Positions 26,145 to 34,872 of a stretch of DNA of 64,000 nt are shown piece after piece (position 1 is the first letter of the stretch; the number at the start of each line of letters is the position of its first letter). The notes under the pieces were generated by a model. The model saw only the letters and a program-made list of their open reading frames with translations. It did not search any database and was not told where the DNA came from. The position numbers and the translations under genes were made by a program. The stretch spans positions 1 to 64,000 of the forward strand of contig CAWIJV010000001.1 of the NCBI GenBank assembly GCA_963836585.1, read 5' to 3'. The DNA is from BTUB01 sp963836585 (GTDB lineage: Bacteria > Babelota > Babeliae > Babelales > Vermiphilaceae).

Positions 26145-26212
26145 TTATTAAGTGTACTATTAGTATTAAGTGCAGTATTAACCATGATCTTAAGAAAATT
26201 ATACCTTAAGAT
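26145..26212. promoter_or_regulatory. Probable operator region of the divergent rnhB/repressor promoters
   Basis: Direct repeats of TATTAAGTG occur near 26145 and 26164. A perfect inverted repeat, ATCTTAAG (26187-26194) and CTTAAGAT (26205-26212), follows just before the repressor ribosome site (AGGAGGAG). Autoregulation by the HTH protein at 26230 is likely but inferred. Confidence 0.5.
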
Positions 26213-26229
26213 AACAGGAGGAGAACCTT

Positions 26230-26907
26230 ATGTCATCACGTTCAACAGAATTACGGGTGAAAGAGCTTTTGAGAGAAAAAGGCTGGACCACCAAAGTACT
26301 AGCTGAAAAGACAGGGATGTCTGAAAGCTATTTAACCCATATCAAAAATGGAACCCGTCGTTGGAACGAAGATTCACTTCGTAAATTAGCCAACGCGTTC
26401 GAAATTAGCCCTATCGATCTTTTTGCGCAGCGTCGCAAACGCACTGATAACATTGATAGCAATGTGAGCCTTCCGGAAAAATCGGATGTAGAGCTCAAGG
26501 TGCAGATCGTGCCGGTTGTTGGTGATATTCCATCAAACCCATCACCATACAATAATCAATTAATGCAAATTACCACCGGTTATAAAGATATCTTTATCCC
26601 GGTTTTAAATACTACCGACGGCTCAATGTTCTCATTGTGCGTCGATAACAATCTAATGGCGCCAACCTTTGTAAAAGGTGATTGCTTGATCGTATCTCCA
26701 GAAATCTGGACCCGTTCAGGTGATATCGCAGCCGTAGAATATGGTAATGACACCACTATTCGCGCGGTGATGCAGGTTACTTACACGGATGATTTTATCG
26801 TCCTTGAATCGGTAAACCATAAATCTCCGCCAATCGCCCTGGTGCGTGGCAAAGATCACTTCCGTATTATCGGTCGTGTGATTGAACGTCATCAAAAATT
26901 AGCGTAA
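26230..26907 (+). CDS. XRE-HTH repressor with S24/LexA-like C-terminal domain
   Basis: This 225-residue protein has an N-terminal XRE helix-turn-helix (KVLAEKTGMSESYLTHIKNG, residues 15-40). The C-terminal domain resembles S24/LexA regulators (LMAPTFVKGDCLIVSPE, then SGDIAAVEYGNDTTIRAVMQ). The position of the autocleavage Ser in the GDSM motif appears to be Leu (NNLM), so self-cleavage is unlikely. The strong AGGAGGAG site and a following terminator make it a single-gene unit. A prophage-type or stress repressor role is possible. Confidence 0.8.
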   Translation: MSSRSTELRVKELLREKGWTTKVLAEKTGMSESYLTHIKNGTRRWNEDSLRKLANAFEISPIDLFAQRRKRTDNIDSNVSLPEKSDVELKVQIVPVVGDIPSNPSPYNNQLMQITTGYKDIFIPVLNTTDGSMFSLCVDNNLMAPTFVKGDCLIVSPEIWTRSGDIAAVEYGNDTTIRAVMQVTYTDDFIVLESVNHKSPPIALVRGKDHFRIIGRVIERHQKLA

Positions 26908-26910
26908 AAT

Positions 26911-26950
26911 AAAAAGGCTAGAAAGCTGAAAATGTTTTCTAGCCTTTTTT
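26911..26950 (+). terminator. Rho-independent terminator behind the repressor gene
   Basis: The stem AAAAAGGCTAGAAA (from 26911) pairs with TTTTCTAGCCTTTTTT (to 26950) over a loop of about ten bases, ending in a T-run. Confidence 0.88.
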
Positions 26951-26983
26951 AGTGAAAATTTTTAATCCAAATGGAGAACTATC

Positions 26984-27817
26984 GTGAAAATGAAATTAGT
27001 ATTATTCACAATATCAGTGGCTGCATTAGCGGTATCTGCTGATTCAATCGCGATGAGAAGAGCGGCTCCGGTGAGAGCGGCAAGAGCTGCAATGCCAAGA
27101 TTCAAGACGCATGGAACTCGGCATATTAAGCAAGAAGCGCCTTCTAAGGTTCTTATTACCAAGGAGTTGGTTCAAGAAAGAGATGCCCTGATTCCGGTAA
27201 GAAATTTTGAAGCAAAACGCAACGCTCTTGCAAAAGAAATAGAAAACTTCGATGAAAAAGCAATTCAATTTAACGCGATTCAAAGAATCCGCGAAATAGT
27301 AGCCGAAGCTTCCTATAAACATCGTACGCCTAGTCAATTTGATTGCTTCAATAGCAAAGAAACTGACTGGTCAATGCCTTCGAAGCCGGCTTTAAGAATG
27401 AAAAATGGATTGAAATTGACTCTTGTAAATGGTAAGCCATTACTTCTTTACACGCTATGGGGAGATGTTGATCTAGCCCAGGGTTCTCAAGTGCTTTTAG
27501 ATACAGAAAGATCGCAGTGGGTTGCTCAAGATTTATTAAGCGGTATCCAAACAGAAGTTGAGGGGGAAAGGTTTTTTGGCGGGACGACTTTCAAGGATTA
27601 CAAGGTGCTGAGCATTGATGAAATTCAGCTTCCTGCTCCGGTAAAAGATGAGACTTACTATTCTTGGGAAGAGCGCGAGGCGAAGCAAAAACAACAAGAG
27701 CAATTGCAAAACGAATGGAAGAAATTCGAAGAATATAGAAAAGAAAAAACTGCTATGCAAGCGTTGAAAGCAGCGGTAAAAAGCCAAAAGCAATCGAATG
27801 CTAAACCTAAGTGTTAA
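26984..27817 (+). CDS. Exported hypothetical protein, tandem cluster member 1
   Basis: The signal peptide (MKMKLVLFTISVAALAVSAD ending SIA) is followed by MRRAAPVRAARAAMPR. The 277-residue product has a basic N-terminal mature segment, a central region (LRMKNGLKLTLVNGKPLLLY) and a C-terminal charged coiled coil (EEREAKQKQQEQLQNEWKKF). No known domain is seen. Its signal and MRRAAPVR start are nearly shared with the gene at 29047, and the signal with that at 27843. Confidence 0.6.
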   Translation: MKMKLVLFTISVAALAVSADSIAMRRAAPVRAARAAMPRFKTHGTRHIKQEAPSKVLITKELVQERDALIPVRNFEAKRNALAKEIENFDEKAIQFNAIQRIREIVAEASYKHRTPSQFDCFNSKETDWSMPSKPALRMKNGLKLTLVNGKPLLLYTLWGDVDLAQGSQVLLDTERSQWVAQDLLSGIQTEVEGERFFGGTTFKDYKVLSIDEIQLPAPVKDETYYSWEEREAKQKQQEQLQNEWKKFEEYRKEKTAMQALKAAVKSQKQSNAKPKC

Positions 27818-27842
27818 ATAATAAATCTAATTGAGAAATGTC

Positions 27843-28598
27843 ATGAAAATGAAATTAGTATTATTCGCAATCTCAGCAGCTGCATTAGCGGTACCTGCTA
27901 ATTCAATCGCAATGGAGCAAGAGAAAAAAAATTCTAATCTTGCAACGGCAAGCCTTAGTTTTCTTGGAGGTGCTTACGGTACCAGATATGCTGGTATAGC
28001 CGCTCATGAGCTTGGTCACGTTGCTGCGGATAAGATGTGCCATAAAAAATGCAAAAGTCTTATCTATGTGAATCCTTATTTGTCGAACGGATGGTGCTTG
28101 GCATATAACGGGTCTTTAACATTTGATCAAAAGCTTTCTTTTATCGATTTGATAAATAAAGCAAGAGAAGGAAAATCTACTGATGTTGCTAAATTTATCA
28201 TGAAACATAACATTAAACTTCTTGATGTTCCTAAAGGGTTAAAAGGAGCTGGAGTATATGGTGCAGGTCCCTTTGCCGGATTTAGTTGTTGTGCTATTTT
28301 ACCCTTTTTAAATACGGTGGGTAATGAATATCTAAAATGTGGTTCATTGCCAGAAGCAATACGCAAAGCGAGGCAAAAAAATTATTTAAATAGTGATCAA
28401 AATCTGGGGATTTTATTTGGATGCGCTACATCGGGACTCAGTAATTTCCTTAATCTATTCCCATTGGAAAAAGGCACAGATGGCAGTCGGATGCTTGAAT
28501 CCTTAAAGCTATATAAGCCGGCTATCAGGTATTCCGTTATTGGTGCACCTTATGTGGGGCTTGCTTTTCTTGGTTATAATTTATTGAGTAACAAATAG
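27843..28598 (+). CDS. Membrane metalloprotease, site-2-protease (M50)-like
   Basis: The start at 27843 repeats the signal region of the gene before it (MKMKLVLFAISAAALAVPAN, SIA then MEQEKK). The zinc motif lies in IAAHELGHVAADKM (residues about 53-66), in a hydrophobic context. Near residue 202, NLFPLEKGTDGS resembles the M50 third-ligand motif (N-x2-P-x(n)-DG). Together these suggest an intramembrane site-2-type protease, but the sequence is divergent. If right, it could cleave membrane-bound substrates in the envelope. Confidence 0.55.
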   Translation: MKMKLVLFAISAAALAVPANSIAMEQEKKNSNLATASLSFLGGAYGTRYAGIAAHELGHVAADKMCHKKCKSLIYVNPYLSNGWCLAYNGSLTFDQKLSFIDLINKAREGKSTDVAKFIMKHNIKLLDVPKGLKGAGVYGAGPFAGFSCCAILPFLNTVGNEYLKCGSLPEAIRKARQKNYLNSDQNLGILFGCATSGLSNFLNLFPLEKGTDGSRMLESLKLYKPAIRYSVIGAPYVGLAFLGYNLLSNK

Positions 28599-28621
28599 TA
28601 TTGGGGAAATGGAGAAATAAT

Positions 28622-29005
28622 ATGAAAAAACAAATAGCTATCTTGGCACTTTTATTGAGCTGCGGAGTTTCTTTTGCACGGCCAGTGAGAGGACCACAAG
28701 ATTTATTGCAAGAAATTGCCGCTGCATCTGTTCATGAAATTAATCAGCAGATTAATCAGCTCGCATTAGTAGCTGCTCAACCGCAGGCTAATCAAACTAT
28801 ATGGAGAAGAGGTTTTTCTTTATTACACAAAGATCTTTATGAACGCAGAGTTCCTTTATGTTCTATCGGATTGGCTGCAGGATTTCTCTTTTTGACCAAA
28901 GATTCAGAGATGGGGTTTATTGATAAGACTGGAGGTACACTGTTAGCAGCATTTCTTCCTCAACTTACTGCGGGTGCGGCTTTTTGGGTTTGGGAAAATT
29001 TTTAG
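28622..29005 (+). CDS. Exported hypothetical protein, tandem cluster member 3
   Basis: The start at 28622 (MKKQIAILALLLSCGVSFA, then RPVRGP) has a GGAGAAAT site. The 127-residue product has a glutamine-rich helical segment (EINQQINQLALVAAQPQANQ) and two hydrophobic stretches near the C-terminus (SIGLAAGFLFLT, LLAAFLPQLTAGAAFWVW). It has no Met at +1. No known family. Confidence 0.55.
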   Translation: MKKQIAILALLLSCGVSFARPVRGPQDLLQEIAAASVHEINQQINQLALVAAQPQANQTIWRRGFSLLHKDLYERRVPLCSIGLAAGFLFLTKDSEMGFIDKTGGTLLAAFLPQLTAGAAFWVWENF

Positions 29006-29046
29006 CGGAATGAGCTGTTACAGAAAAATTTTAAGTGGAGAAAGAT

Positions 29047-29643
29047 ATGAAAAAACAAATAACTACCTTGGCAATTTTTGCAGCAGCATTGGTAATGTCA
29101 GCTGATTCAATCGCAATGAGACGGGCGGCTCCGGTTAGAGTAGCAACTCAAAGAGCTCAAAGGGCGCCGCAACGCCAATCGGGTACAATGTCTCCCAAAT
29201 TGCATTATAAAAGTCCATTAAGACGAATAGCAGAACGAATCAGGCCAACAACTGAAATTGAACATTATGATCAACTGCGCAAAATAAAAGAAAAAGAGTT
29301 TTCTCTCGCATATTGTGCTGAATCAAGAATTACGCGTGAAATATTGCTCAATCATGCAAGACATGATGAGCTTTGTGAAAAATGGTTGAATGCTAAAAAA
29401 GATCTGGCATGGAATAGAGCGGAATTAGCTGCGGGAATAGTAATAATGCCTTATTTTTTAGAAGCCCTCTTAGGATCCTTTAAAACTCATCCTGTTAATT
29501 TTGTACCTTGGGCAGGCATTCTTGTATTACAAAATAAAAGAGTAAAAAATTCAAAAAAAGAAAAGCAGAGCATCGAAGCTGAATTAGCCGAATTGGCAAA
29601 AGAGCATAAGCGAGCGCTTAGGCTTTCTGATGATATTCAGTAA
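29047..29643 (+). CDS. Exported hypothetical protein, tandem cluster member 4
   Basis: The start at 29047 (MKKQITTLAIFAAALVMSAD, SIA then MRRAAPVRVATQRAQRAPQR) has a GGAG site. The mature N-terminus duplicates that of the gene at 26984, while the rest differs: a helical, charged body with one hydrophobic segment (ELAAGIVIMPYFLEALL). The shared N-terminus with unrelated body points to exchange of signal-peptide cassettes. Function unknown. Confidence 0.6.
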   Translation: MKKQITTLAIFAAALVMSADSIAMRRAAPVRVATQRAQRAPQRQSGTMSPKLHYKSPLRRIAERIRPTTEIEHYDQLRKIKEKEFSLAYCAESRITREILLNHARHDELCEKWLNAKKDLAWNRAELAAGIVIMPYFLEALLGSFKTHPVNFVPWAGILVLQNKRVKNSKKEKQSIEAELAELAKEHKRALRLSDDIQ

Positions 29644-29715
29644 GTGTGTCTTCCATTTAATTCCCAAGCTCTCTTAATATGTATCATTACGAAGCATTAT
29701 TGTTTACCTTTCCTG

Positions 29716-31344
29716 TTACTCTACATTTACCGTTGGCAGAGCGGATCTCAACTGCTGTATATTCTCTTGTGTTAGTTGATTATTATTAAGATAAAGGTCC
29801 TGCAGAGTATTAAGCCGCGCGAAGATACCAGCCGGTAATTGTGTTAGTTGATTATTATAAAGCCAAAGGTGCTGCAGATTATTAAGGCCCGCAAAGATGT
29901 TGTCAGGCAGTTGTGTTAGTTGATTCCGGCCAAGACCAAGAGTATGCAGATTATTAAGGCCCGCGAAGATGTTGTCAGGCAGTTGTGTTAATTGATTATT
30001 ATCAAGCTGAAGGATCCGCAGATTATTAAGCCCTGCGAAGATACCAGCCGGTAATTGTGCTAATTGATTATTATAAAGCCAAAGGCCCTGCAGATTATTA
30101 AGCCCTGCGAAGATACCAGCCGGTAATTGTGTTAGTTGATTATTATTAAGATTAAGGCCCTGCAGATTATTAAGCCCTGCGAAGATACCAGCCGGTAATT
30201 GTGTTAGTTGATTATTATTAAGATTAAGGCTCTGCAGATTATTAAGCCCCGCGAAGATATCAGCCGGTAATTGTGTTAGTCGATTATGATGAAGATCAAG
30301 GTCCCGCAGATTATTAAGCCCTGCGAAGATATCAGCCGGTAACTGTGTTAGTTGATTATTATCAAGCTGAAGGCTCCGCAGATTATTAAGCCGCGCGAAG
30401 AGGTTGACAGGCAGTTGTGCTAATTGATTATTATAAAGCCAAAGGTCCCGCAGATTATTAAGCCCTGCGAAGATACCAGCCGGTAATTGTGCTAATTGAT
30501 TATTATAAAGCCAAAGGCCCTGCAGATTATTAAGCCCTGCGAAGATACCAGCCGGTAATTGTGTTAGTTGATTATTATTAAGATTAAGGCTCTGCAGATT
30601 ATTAAGCCCCGCGAAGATATCAGCCGGTAATTGTGTTAGTTGATTATTATTAAGATTAAGTTCATTTATATCATTAATGCCGGGTATATCCAATAAACCA
30701 TCTAGATCATCCAGGCGCAGTTGTGACAGTGATAATTCAGTGCCAACATTGCGAATTCGGTCGGGTTGATAATCAAGATAATCTCTGATTGAAAAGGTGA
30801 CGTATCGAGGGTCCAAATTGGCAAAATTCTTGCGAGTGATTAAATAATACATGCGGGCTATTTCGCGCGTGGCGTTAAATCCAATCTGTTGCGTTTTACT
30901 CATCCGACTTATTTGGGCCATAATTTCATTATTTCTGATTGCTTTCCATGCCGCAAATTGAATTCCCGGCATAAAACCGATAAATTCAAATGCTTGTAAT
31001 AATGGAACTATCTGCGCGTTTTGCGGATGAATATCAGCATCGAGTGCTTCTAATAATTTTTTGCCCTTCAAATTCTTGTGCGCGTGGACTGAGCGCATAA
31101 TCTGAGCAACAATATTCAAAATATCGCTGGAAATAGTGTTGAAAGTGATACTTTTTTGTGTTCTTTCTAGAGATCCCTGGCTGGCTAAAAGATCGTTTAT
31201 TTGTCCTGCTTGGAGTGCAATTTCTTCAGGAACTATGAATTTCATATTGTCTGAGCTGATAAGTTCAATGGTAGGATGAGGCCTTTCCATAGCCGATACT
31301 GCCGGCATCCAGATAATCATTAGTAGAAATAGTAGTTTTTTCAT
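29716..31344 (-). CDS. Exported SKP1/BTB-like plus leucine-rich-repeat protein
   Basis: The signal peptide (MKKLLFLLMIIWMPAVSA, then MERPHP) precedes a domain at residues about 25-140 that matches the SKP1/BTB pattern: TIELISSDNMKFIVPEEIAL, then SITFNTISSDILNIVAQIM and IVPLLQAFEFIGFMPGIQFA. After a helical linker come about 13 leucine-rich repeats of 24 residues (LQSLNLNNNQLTQLPAGIFA type). The repeats are nearly identical at DNA level, a sign of recent expansion. SKP1-like plus LRR is reminiscent of host ubiquitin-ligase parts, suggesting a host-directed effector. Confidence 0.8.
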   Translation of the reverse strand: MKKLLFLLMIIWMPAVSAMERPHPTIELISSDNMKFIVPEEIALQAGQINDLLASQGSLERTQKSITFNTISSDILNIVAQIMRSVHAHKNLKGKKLLEALDADIHPQNAQIVPLLQAFEFIGFMPGIQFAAWKAIRNNEIMAQISRMSKTQQIGFNATREIARMYYLITRKNFANLDPRYVTFSIRDYLDYQPDRIRNVGTELSLSQLRLDDLDGLLDIPGINDINELNLNNNQLTQLPADIFAGLNNLQSLNLNNNQLTQLPAGIFAGLNNLQGLWLYNNQLAQLPAGIFAGLNNLRDLWLYNNQLAQLPVNLFARLNNLRSLQLDNNQLTQLPADIFAGLNNLRDLDLHHNRLTQLPADIFAGLNNLQSLNLNNNQLTQLPAGIFAGLNNLQGLNLNNNQLTQLPAGIFAGLNNLQGLWLYNNQLAQLPAGIFAGLNNLRILQLDNNQLTQLPDNIFAGLNNLHTLGLGRNQLTQLPDNIFAGLNNLQHLWLYNNQLTQLPAGIFARLNTLQDLYLNNNQLTQENIQQLRSALPTVNVE

Positions 31345-31554
31345 GGTTACCCTATTTTAATTATATATTATATTTCTAATTGTAATTTTATCTAAGGAGT
31401 GATTATAATAGCAAGGATAAGGCCATGGAGATAAGAAAAAAGCTGGATTTTTCGGCATTTTCTGCTATTTTTAATGAATAACTAAATAAAGCAGCATGGT
31501 GTTGCTTTATAGTGCTAAAAACACTTCCACTTAGTTCTTTAGGAGCTCTTTTAC

Positions 31555-31989
31555 ATGTCAAAAACAAACAATAATCGCTACGAAGCGCTCATGCTTTCCG
31601 TCCCGGAAATTACCGCGGATGAGATCAAGTCAATCGAGCAGCAATTTAATCGTGCCGTAACCGATAAAAAGGGTTCGGTAGTATCTTTTGAACGCTGGGG
31701 CAAGTATCGCCTCGCGTTTCCGGTCAATAAAAATGAGTATGGGGTCTATTTCCTGGCTCGTTTTGAGGGTGACGATCTCCAGCCACTGGTCTCTGATGTG
31801 AAAACCTTACTTGAGGTTAAGTTACATGAACTGCTTATGCGTTCAATGATCAGCAAGCTTGACCCTAAGCAATCGCTGGTTTACCAACGCCCGCAATCTC
31901 TTGAAGAAGCGCCAGCCCGTGAAGTGGGTGCCTTCATGAAAGAGAGCAAAATGGATAATGATAACGATGATGAAGGCCAGGACCTATAA
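31555..31989 (+). CDS. rpsF: 30S ribosomal protein bS6
   Basis: The sequence shows the bS6 fold order: YEALMLSVPEITADEIKSIE, GSVVSFERWGKYRLAFPV and YGVYFLARFEGDD. At 144 residues it is longer than the usual 95-130 because of an acidic tail (KMDNDNDDEGQDL). It binds the central domain of 16S rRNA with bS18, whose gene follows nine bases after its stop. Confidence 0.95.
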   Translation: MSKTNNNRYEALMLSVPEITADEIKSIEQQFNRAVTDKKGSVVSFERWGKYRLAFPVNKNEYGVYFLARFEGDDLQPLVSDVKTLLEVKLHELLMRSMISKLDPKQSLVYQRPQSLEEAPAREVGAFMKESKMDNDNDDEGQDL

Positions 31990-31998
31990 GGATTGCCC

Positions 31999-32286
31999 AT
32001 GACCAAAAAAATTAAATTAAAAATTAATGCCCGTCTGTTAAAAAAGAAGTTCAGAAAACAAGGCTTTGGCGGCAGAAAACATTGCCGTTTTTGCGGAAAT
32101 TCAGAGCAACTTGCCGCTTTAGACTATAAAAATGGCAACTTCTTGAAGGGATTCCTCACCGAGCGCGGCAAGATTCTGCCGGCTCGTATCTCAGGAAACT
32201 GCAGCCTGCATCAACGCGATTTGTCCCGCAATATTAGAAAATCACGAGTTATGGCACTTCTGCCGTATTCATCTGTACAATTCTAA
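31999..32286 (+). CDS. rpsR: 30S ribosomal protein bS18 (zinc-binding form)
   Basis: The start at 31999 is chosen for the AAGGATT ribosome site. The 95-residue protein has the bS18 core (IDYKNGNFLKGFL-like: LDYKNGNFLKGFLTERGKIL, then PARISGNCSLHQRDLSRNI). It keeps the cysteine set KHCRFCG...C..H of zinc-binding bS18 forms. It partners bS6 encoded just upstream. Confidence 0.95.
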   Translation: MTKKIKLKINARLLKKKFRKQGFGGRKHCRFCGNSEQLAALDYKNGNFLKGFLTERGKILPARISGNCSLHQRDLSRNIRKSRVMALLPYSSVQF

Positions 32287-32308
32287 CCCTTCGCCTGTTA
32301 ATAAGTAT

Positions 32309-32336
32309 CGGGAGCCTTCGGGCTCCCGTTTGTTTC
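32309..32336 (+). terminator. Rho-independent terminator behind rpsF-rpsR
   Basis: CGGGAGCC (32309-32316) and GGCTCCCG (32321-32328) form a perfect 8-bp stem with a TTCG tetraloop, followed by TTTGTTTCT. Confidence 0.9.
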
Positions 32337-32443
32337 TAATAGAAACAAAATTAGACAAATGCTTTCTTTTTGCTATCCTGAAATGATATAACTATTTTTG
32401 CTTATCAAAAGTCTTATTTTTCACTTAAAATCCGGAATTTTAT

Positions 32444-34240
32444 ATGAATGCCGACCGTTCTCACATTAGAAATATTGCCATTATTGCCCACGTTGACCAT
32501 GGCAAAACCACGCTCGTTGATCAGCTGCTCAAGCAATCGGGCACTATCAAAAGTGAGAGTGCAGAACGCGTTATGGATTCTAATGCGCTAGAAAAAGAGC
32601 GCGGTATTACCATCTTGGCAAAAAACACCGGTATTTCCTACGAAGGCTATACGATCAACATTGTTGACACTCCCGGCCACAGTGATTTTGGCGGCGAGGT
32701 GGAGCGCACGCTGCAGATGGTTGAGGGATTTTTACTGCTAGTTGATGCTGCTGAAGGGGTATTGCCCGGCACGCGGTTTGTGTTGCAAAAAGCACTTCAA
32801 TTAGATCTTAAACCGATTGTACTCATCAACAAAGTTGATCGAAAAGATGCCGATATTCAAAAGACTGAAAGCGCGATCCAAGATCTATTTTTAGATTTAG
32901 CAGCAAATGAGAATCAGCTGGTGTTTCCGCATCTGTATGGCTCCGGGCGTGGCGGCTATGTATCAACCGATATGGATGCGCGCTCAGGAGATATGAAGCC
33001 ATTATTTGAAGCAATCATCAAGCATATTCCTGCGCCTGTTGCAAAAAGTGAACATCTTCAATTTTTAACCACCAGCTTAGACCACTCAGATTTTTTAGGG
33101 CCGATTGCCATTGGCCGTATTTTTAGCGGCTCAATGAAAGTGGGCCAACAAGTAATCTGCTGCAAGGATGATACGGTAAGTTCACCCATCAGAATTACCA
33201 AAATGTATCGTTTCTTAGGCTTGAGTCGGGTAGAAACCGATTCTGCCAGTGTGGGCGATATTGTGGCCATCACCGGATTTAGCCAACCGGTATCAATTGG
33301 CACCACCATTTGTGAAGTGGGCTATCCTGAGCCTCATCCCTATGTAAAAGTGGATGAGCCAACCGTATCCATCTATTTCTCCGTCAACGATTCTCCCTTC
33401 AATGGCAGAGAAGGTGATTTTCTCACCTCGCGCCATTTAAAGGATCGTTTGGAAAAAGAGCTGCGCGTAAACGTCGCGTTGCGTGTTGAGCCGACCAACT
33501 CTCCCGAATCATTCAAAGTTTCCGGTCGCGGTCAATTGCATTTGGGCGTCTTGGTAGAAAATATGCGTCGCGAAGGATTTGAACTCCAGCTTTCAGCGCC
33601 GGAAGTAATTTACAAAACGATTAATGGCGTTAAAAACGAACCGATCGAGTATGTGTTGCTCGATATTCCGCAAGAAAGTCAGGGCACCGTGATGGAAAAC
33701 ATGGGGCGCCGCAAGGCTCAGATGATCGGCATGCATATGTATGATGATGGCAGAATGCGCTTGGAATATCATGTGCCGTCTCGCGCATTGCTGGGCTTTA
33801 GAAGTCAATTTTTAACCGATACGCGCGGCAATGGTATTGTAAACTTTAGTTTCCATGGATATGAACCGTATAAAGGTGATATCCAAACGCGTAACAAAGG
33901 CGCGATCGTTTCTATGGAGACAGGATTTGCCACCGGTTTTGCGCTTGATAATCTGCAAGATCGAGGCACGCTCTTTATCCGCCCTAATGATGAGGTGTAT
34001 GAAGGGATGATCATCGGCGAATCAAGCCGCGATGATGATATGGATGTGAATCCCTGCAAAGAGAAAAAGCTTACCAATATGCGTGCATCAGGATCTGATG
34101 AGGCGATTAAATTAGCGCCGGCAAAAACAATGGATCTTGAAATGTGCATGGAGTGGATTCGCCCCGATGAGCTGATTGAAGTCACCCCATCCCATGTTCG
34201 GTTGCGCAAAAAAACCTTGCGTGCCGCACTCAGAAAATAG
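32444..34240 (+). CDS. typA: Ribosome-associated translational GTPase TypA/BipA
   Basis: This 598-residue protein has all GTPase motifs (IAHVDHGKTTLVDQ, EKERGITI, DTPGHSDFGGEVERTL, LINKVDRKDA). The BipA body follows (EPTVSIYFSVNDSPF, NGREGDFLTSRHLKDRL, SGRGQLHLGVLVENMRREGF) with the BipA-specific C-terminal region. It acts in ribosome assembly and stress or cold adaptation. Length is normal. Confidence 0.96.
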   Translation: MNADRSHIRNIAIIAHVDHGKTTLVDQLLKQSGTIKSESAERVMDSNALEKERGITILAKNTGISYEGYTINIVDTPGHSDFGGEVERTLQMVEGFLLLVDAAEGVLPGTRFVLQKALQLDLKPIVLINKVDRKDADIQKTESAIQDLFLDLAANENQLVFPHLYGSGRGGYVSTDMDARSGDMKPLFEAIIKHIPAPVAKSEHLQFLTTSLDHSDFLGPIAIGRIFSGSMKVGQQVICCKDDTVSSPIRITKMYRFLGLSRVETDSASVGDIVAITGFSQPVSIGTTICEVGYPEPHPYVKVDEPTVSIYFSVNDSPFNGREGDFLTSRHLKDRLEKELRVNVALRVEPTNSPESFKVSGRGQLHLGVLVENMRREGFELQLSAPEVIYKTINGVKNEPIEYVLLDIPQESQGTVMENMGRRKAQMIGMHMYDDGRMRLEYHVPSRALLGFRSQFLTDTRGNGIVNFSFHGYEPYKGDIQTRNKGAIVSMETGFATGFALDNLQDRGTLFIRPNDEVYEGMIIGESSRDDDMDVNPCKEKKLTNMRASGSDEAIKLAPAKTMDLEMCMEWIRPDELIEVTPSHVRLRKKTLRAALRK

Positions 34241-34266
34241 TTACCATTTAGCCGAAATAAGGCTCT

Positions 34267-34293
34267 TTGCAAAATGGCAAACTATGCTATAAT
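34267..34293 (+). promoter_or_regulatory. Probable sigma-70-type promoter for the 34330 operon
   Basis: An extended -10 TGCTATAAT (34285-34293) is preceded by TTGCAA (34267-34272) at a 15-base spacing. It lies 37 bases before the first small exported-protein start. Confidence 0.55.
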
Positions 34294-34329
34294 TGAGCCA
34301 TTAATTTAACTATTCTTTGGAGTATCTCA

Positions 34330-34596
34330 ATGAATTTACGCTCTTTTGCTTTATCAAGCGCTGTAGCCTTTTCTTTATCCGGAAATTTTGTGGCGGCAGA
34401 TCCGTTTGGCCATCACCATCATCATGAAGGTTTGAGCAAGCCAGAATTATTGGAAGTGATCAAAACGCAACAATGCACTATCGAGCAGCTCAAAGAAAAT
34501 CGTGAATGGCGAGAATGGAAAATCAAAGCACAATATAGCATCTTATGCGGCGCCGGCGGGGTGGTTCTCGGATATTTTTTGAGCAAAGTAAGCTAA
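34330..34596 (+). CDS. Small exported histidine-rich membrane-anchored protein
   Basis: The 88-residue product has a signal peptide (SFALSSAVAFSLSGNFVA) followed by a natural His run (FGHHHHHEG). A coiled-coil segment (LEVIKTQQCTIEQLKENREW) and a C-terminal membrane helix (ILCGAGGVVLGYFLSKV) complete it. It leads three tandem small exported proteins. The His run may bind metal. Family unknown. Confidence 0.6.
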   Translation: MNLRSFALSSAVAFSLSGNFVAADPFGHHHHHEGLSKPELLEVIKTQQCTIEQLKENREWREWKIKAQYSILCGAGGVVLGYFLSKVS

Positions 34597-34605
34597 GGTG
34601 CGCGC

Positions 34606-34872
34606 ATGAAAATACTATTTTCACTCGTACTCATTTTTTCTGCCGGTAGTTTTGCAATGGATTATAGCGCAATGAGTCACGCGCAATTGGTGCAAGTATT
34701 GCATGCCAAAGATGCGCTGATCCAGCGTCAAACACAAGAGTTGGAAACTCTGCGCCAGTATCCGGAGCTTGCCGGGATTCGGCTTGGTGGGGCTGAAGCG
34801 CAAAAAGCTATTCTTGCCGATATTAAGTATGCGCGTGCGGTGCGCGCAAGAAAATTAATAAAAGGAAAATAA
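34606..34872 (+). CDS. Small exported coiled-coil protein
   Basis: This 88-residue protein has a signal peptide (MKILFSLVLIFSAGSFA, then MDYSAM) and a coiled coil (LVQVLHAKDALIQRQTQELE). A basic C-terminus (KYARAVRARKLIKGK) follows. It resembles its neighbour at 34330 in its heptad region. Its stop overlaps the next start by one base, so translation is coupled. Confidence 0.6.
   Translation: MKILFSLVLIFSAGSFAMDYSAMSHAQLVQVLHAKDALIQRQTQELETLRQYPELAGIRLGGAEAQKAILADIKYARAVRARKLIKGK

Noticed and set aside
29716..30670. Regular repeat array resembling a CRISPR
   Set aside because: The 72-bp units are in-frame leucine-rich repeats without unique spacers, and no cas genes are near.
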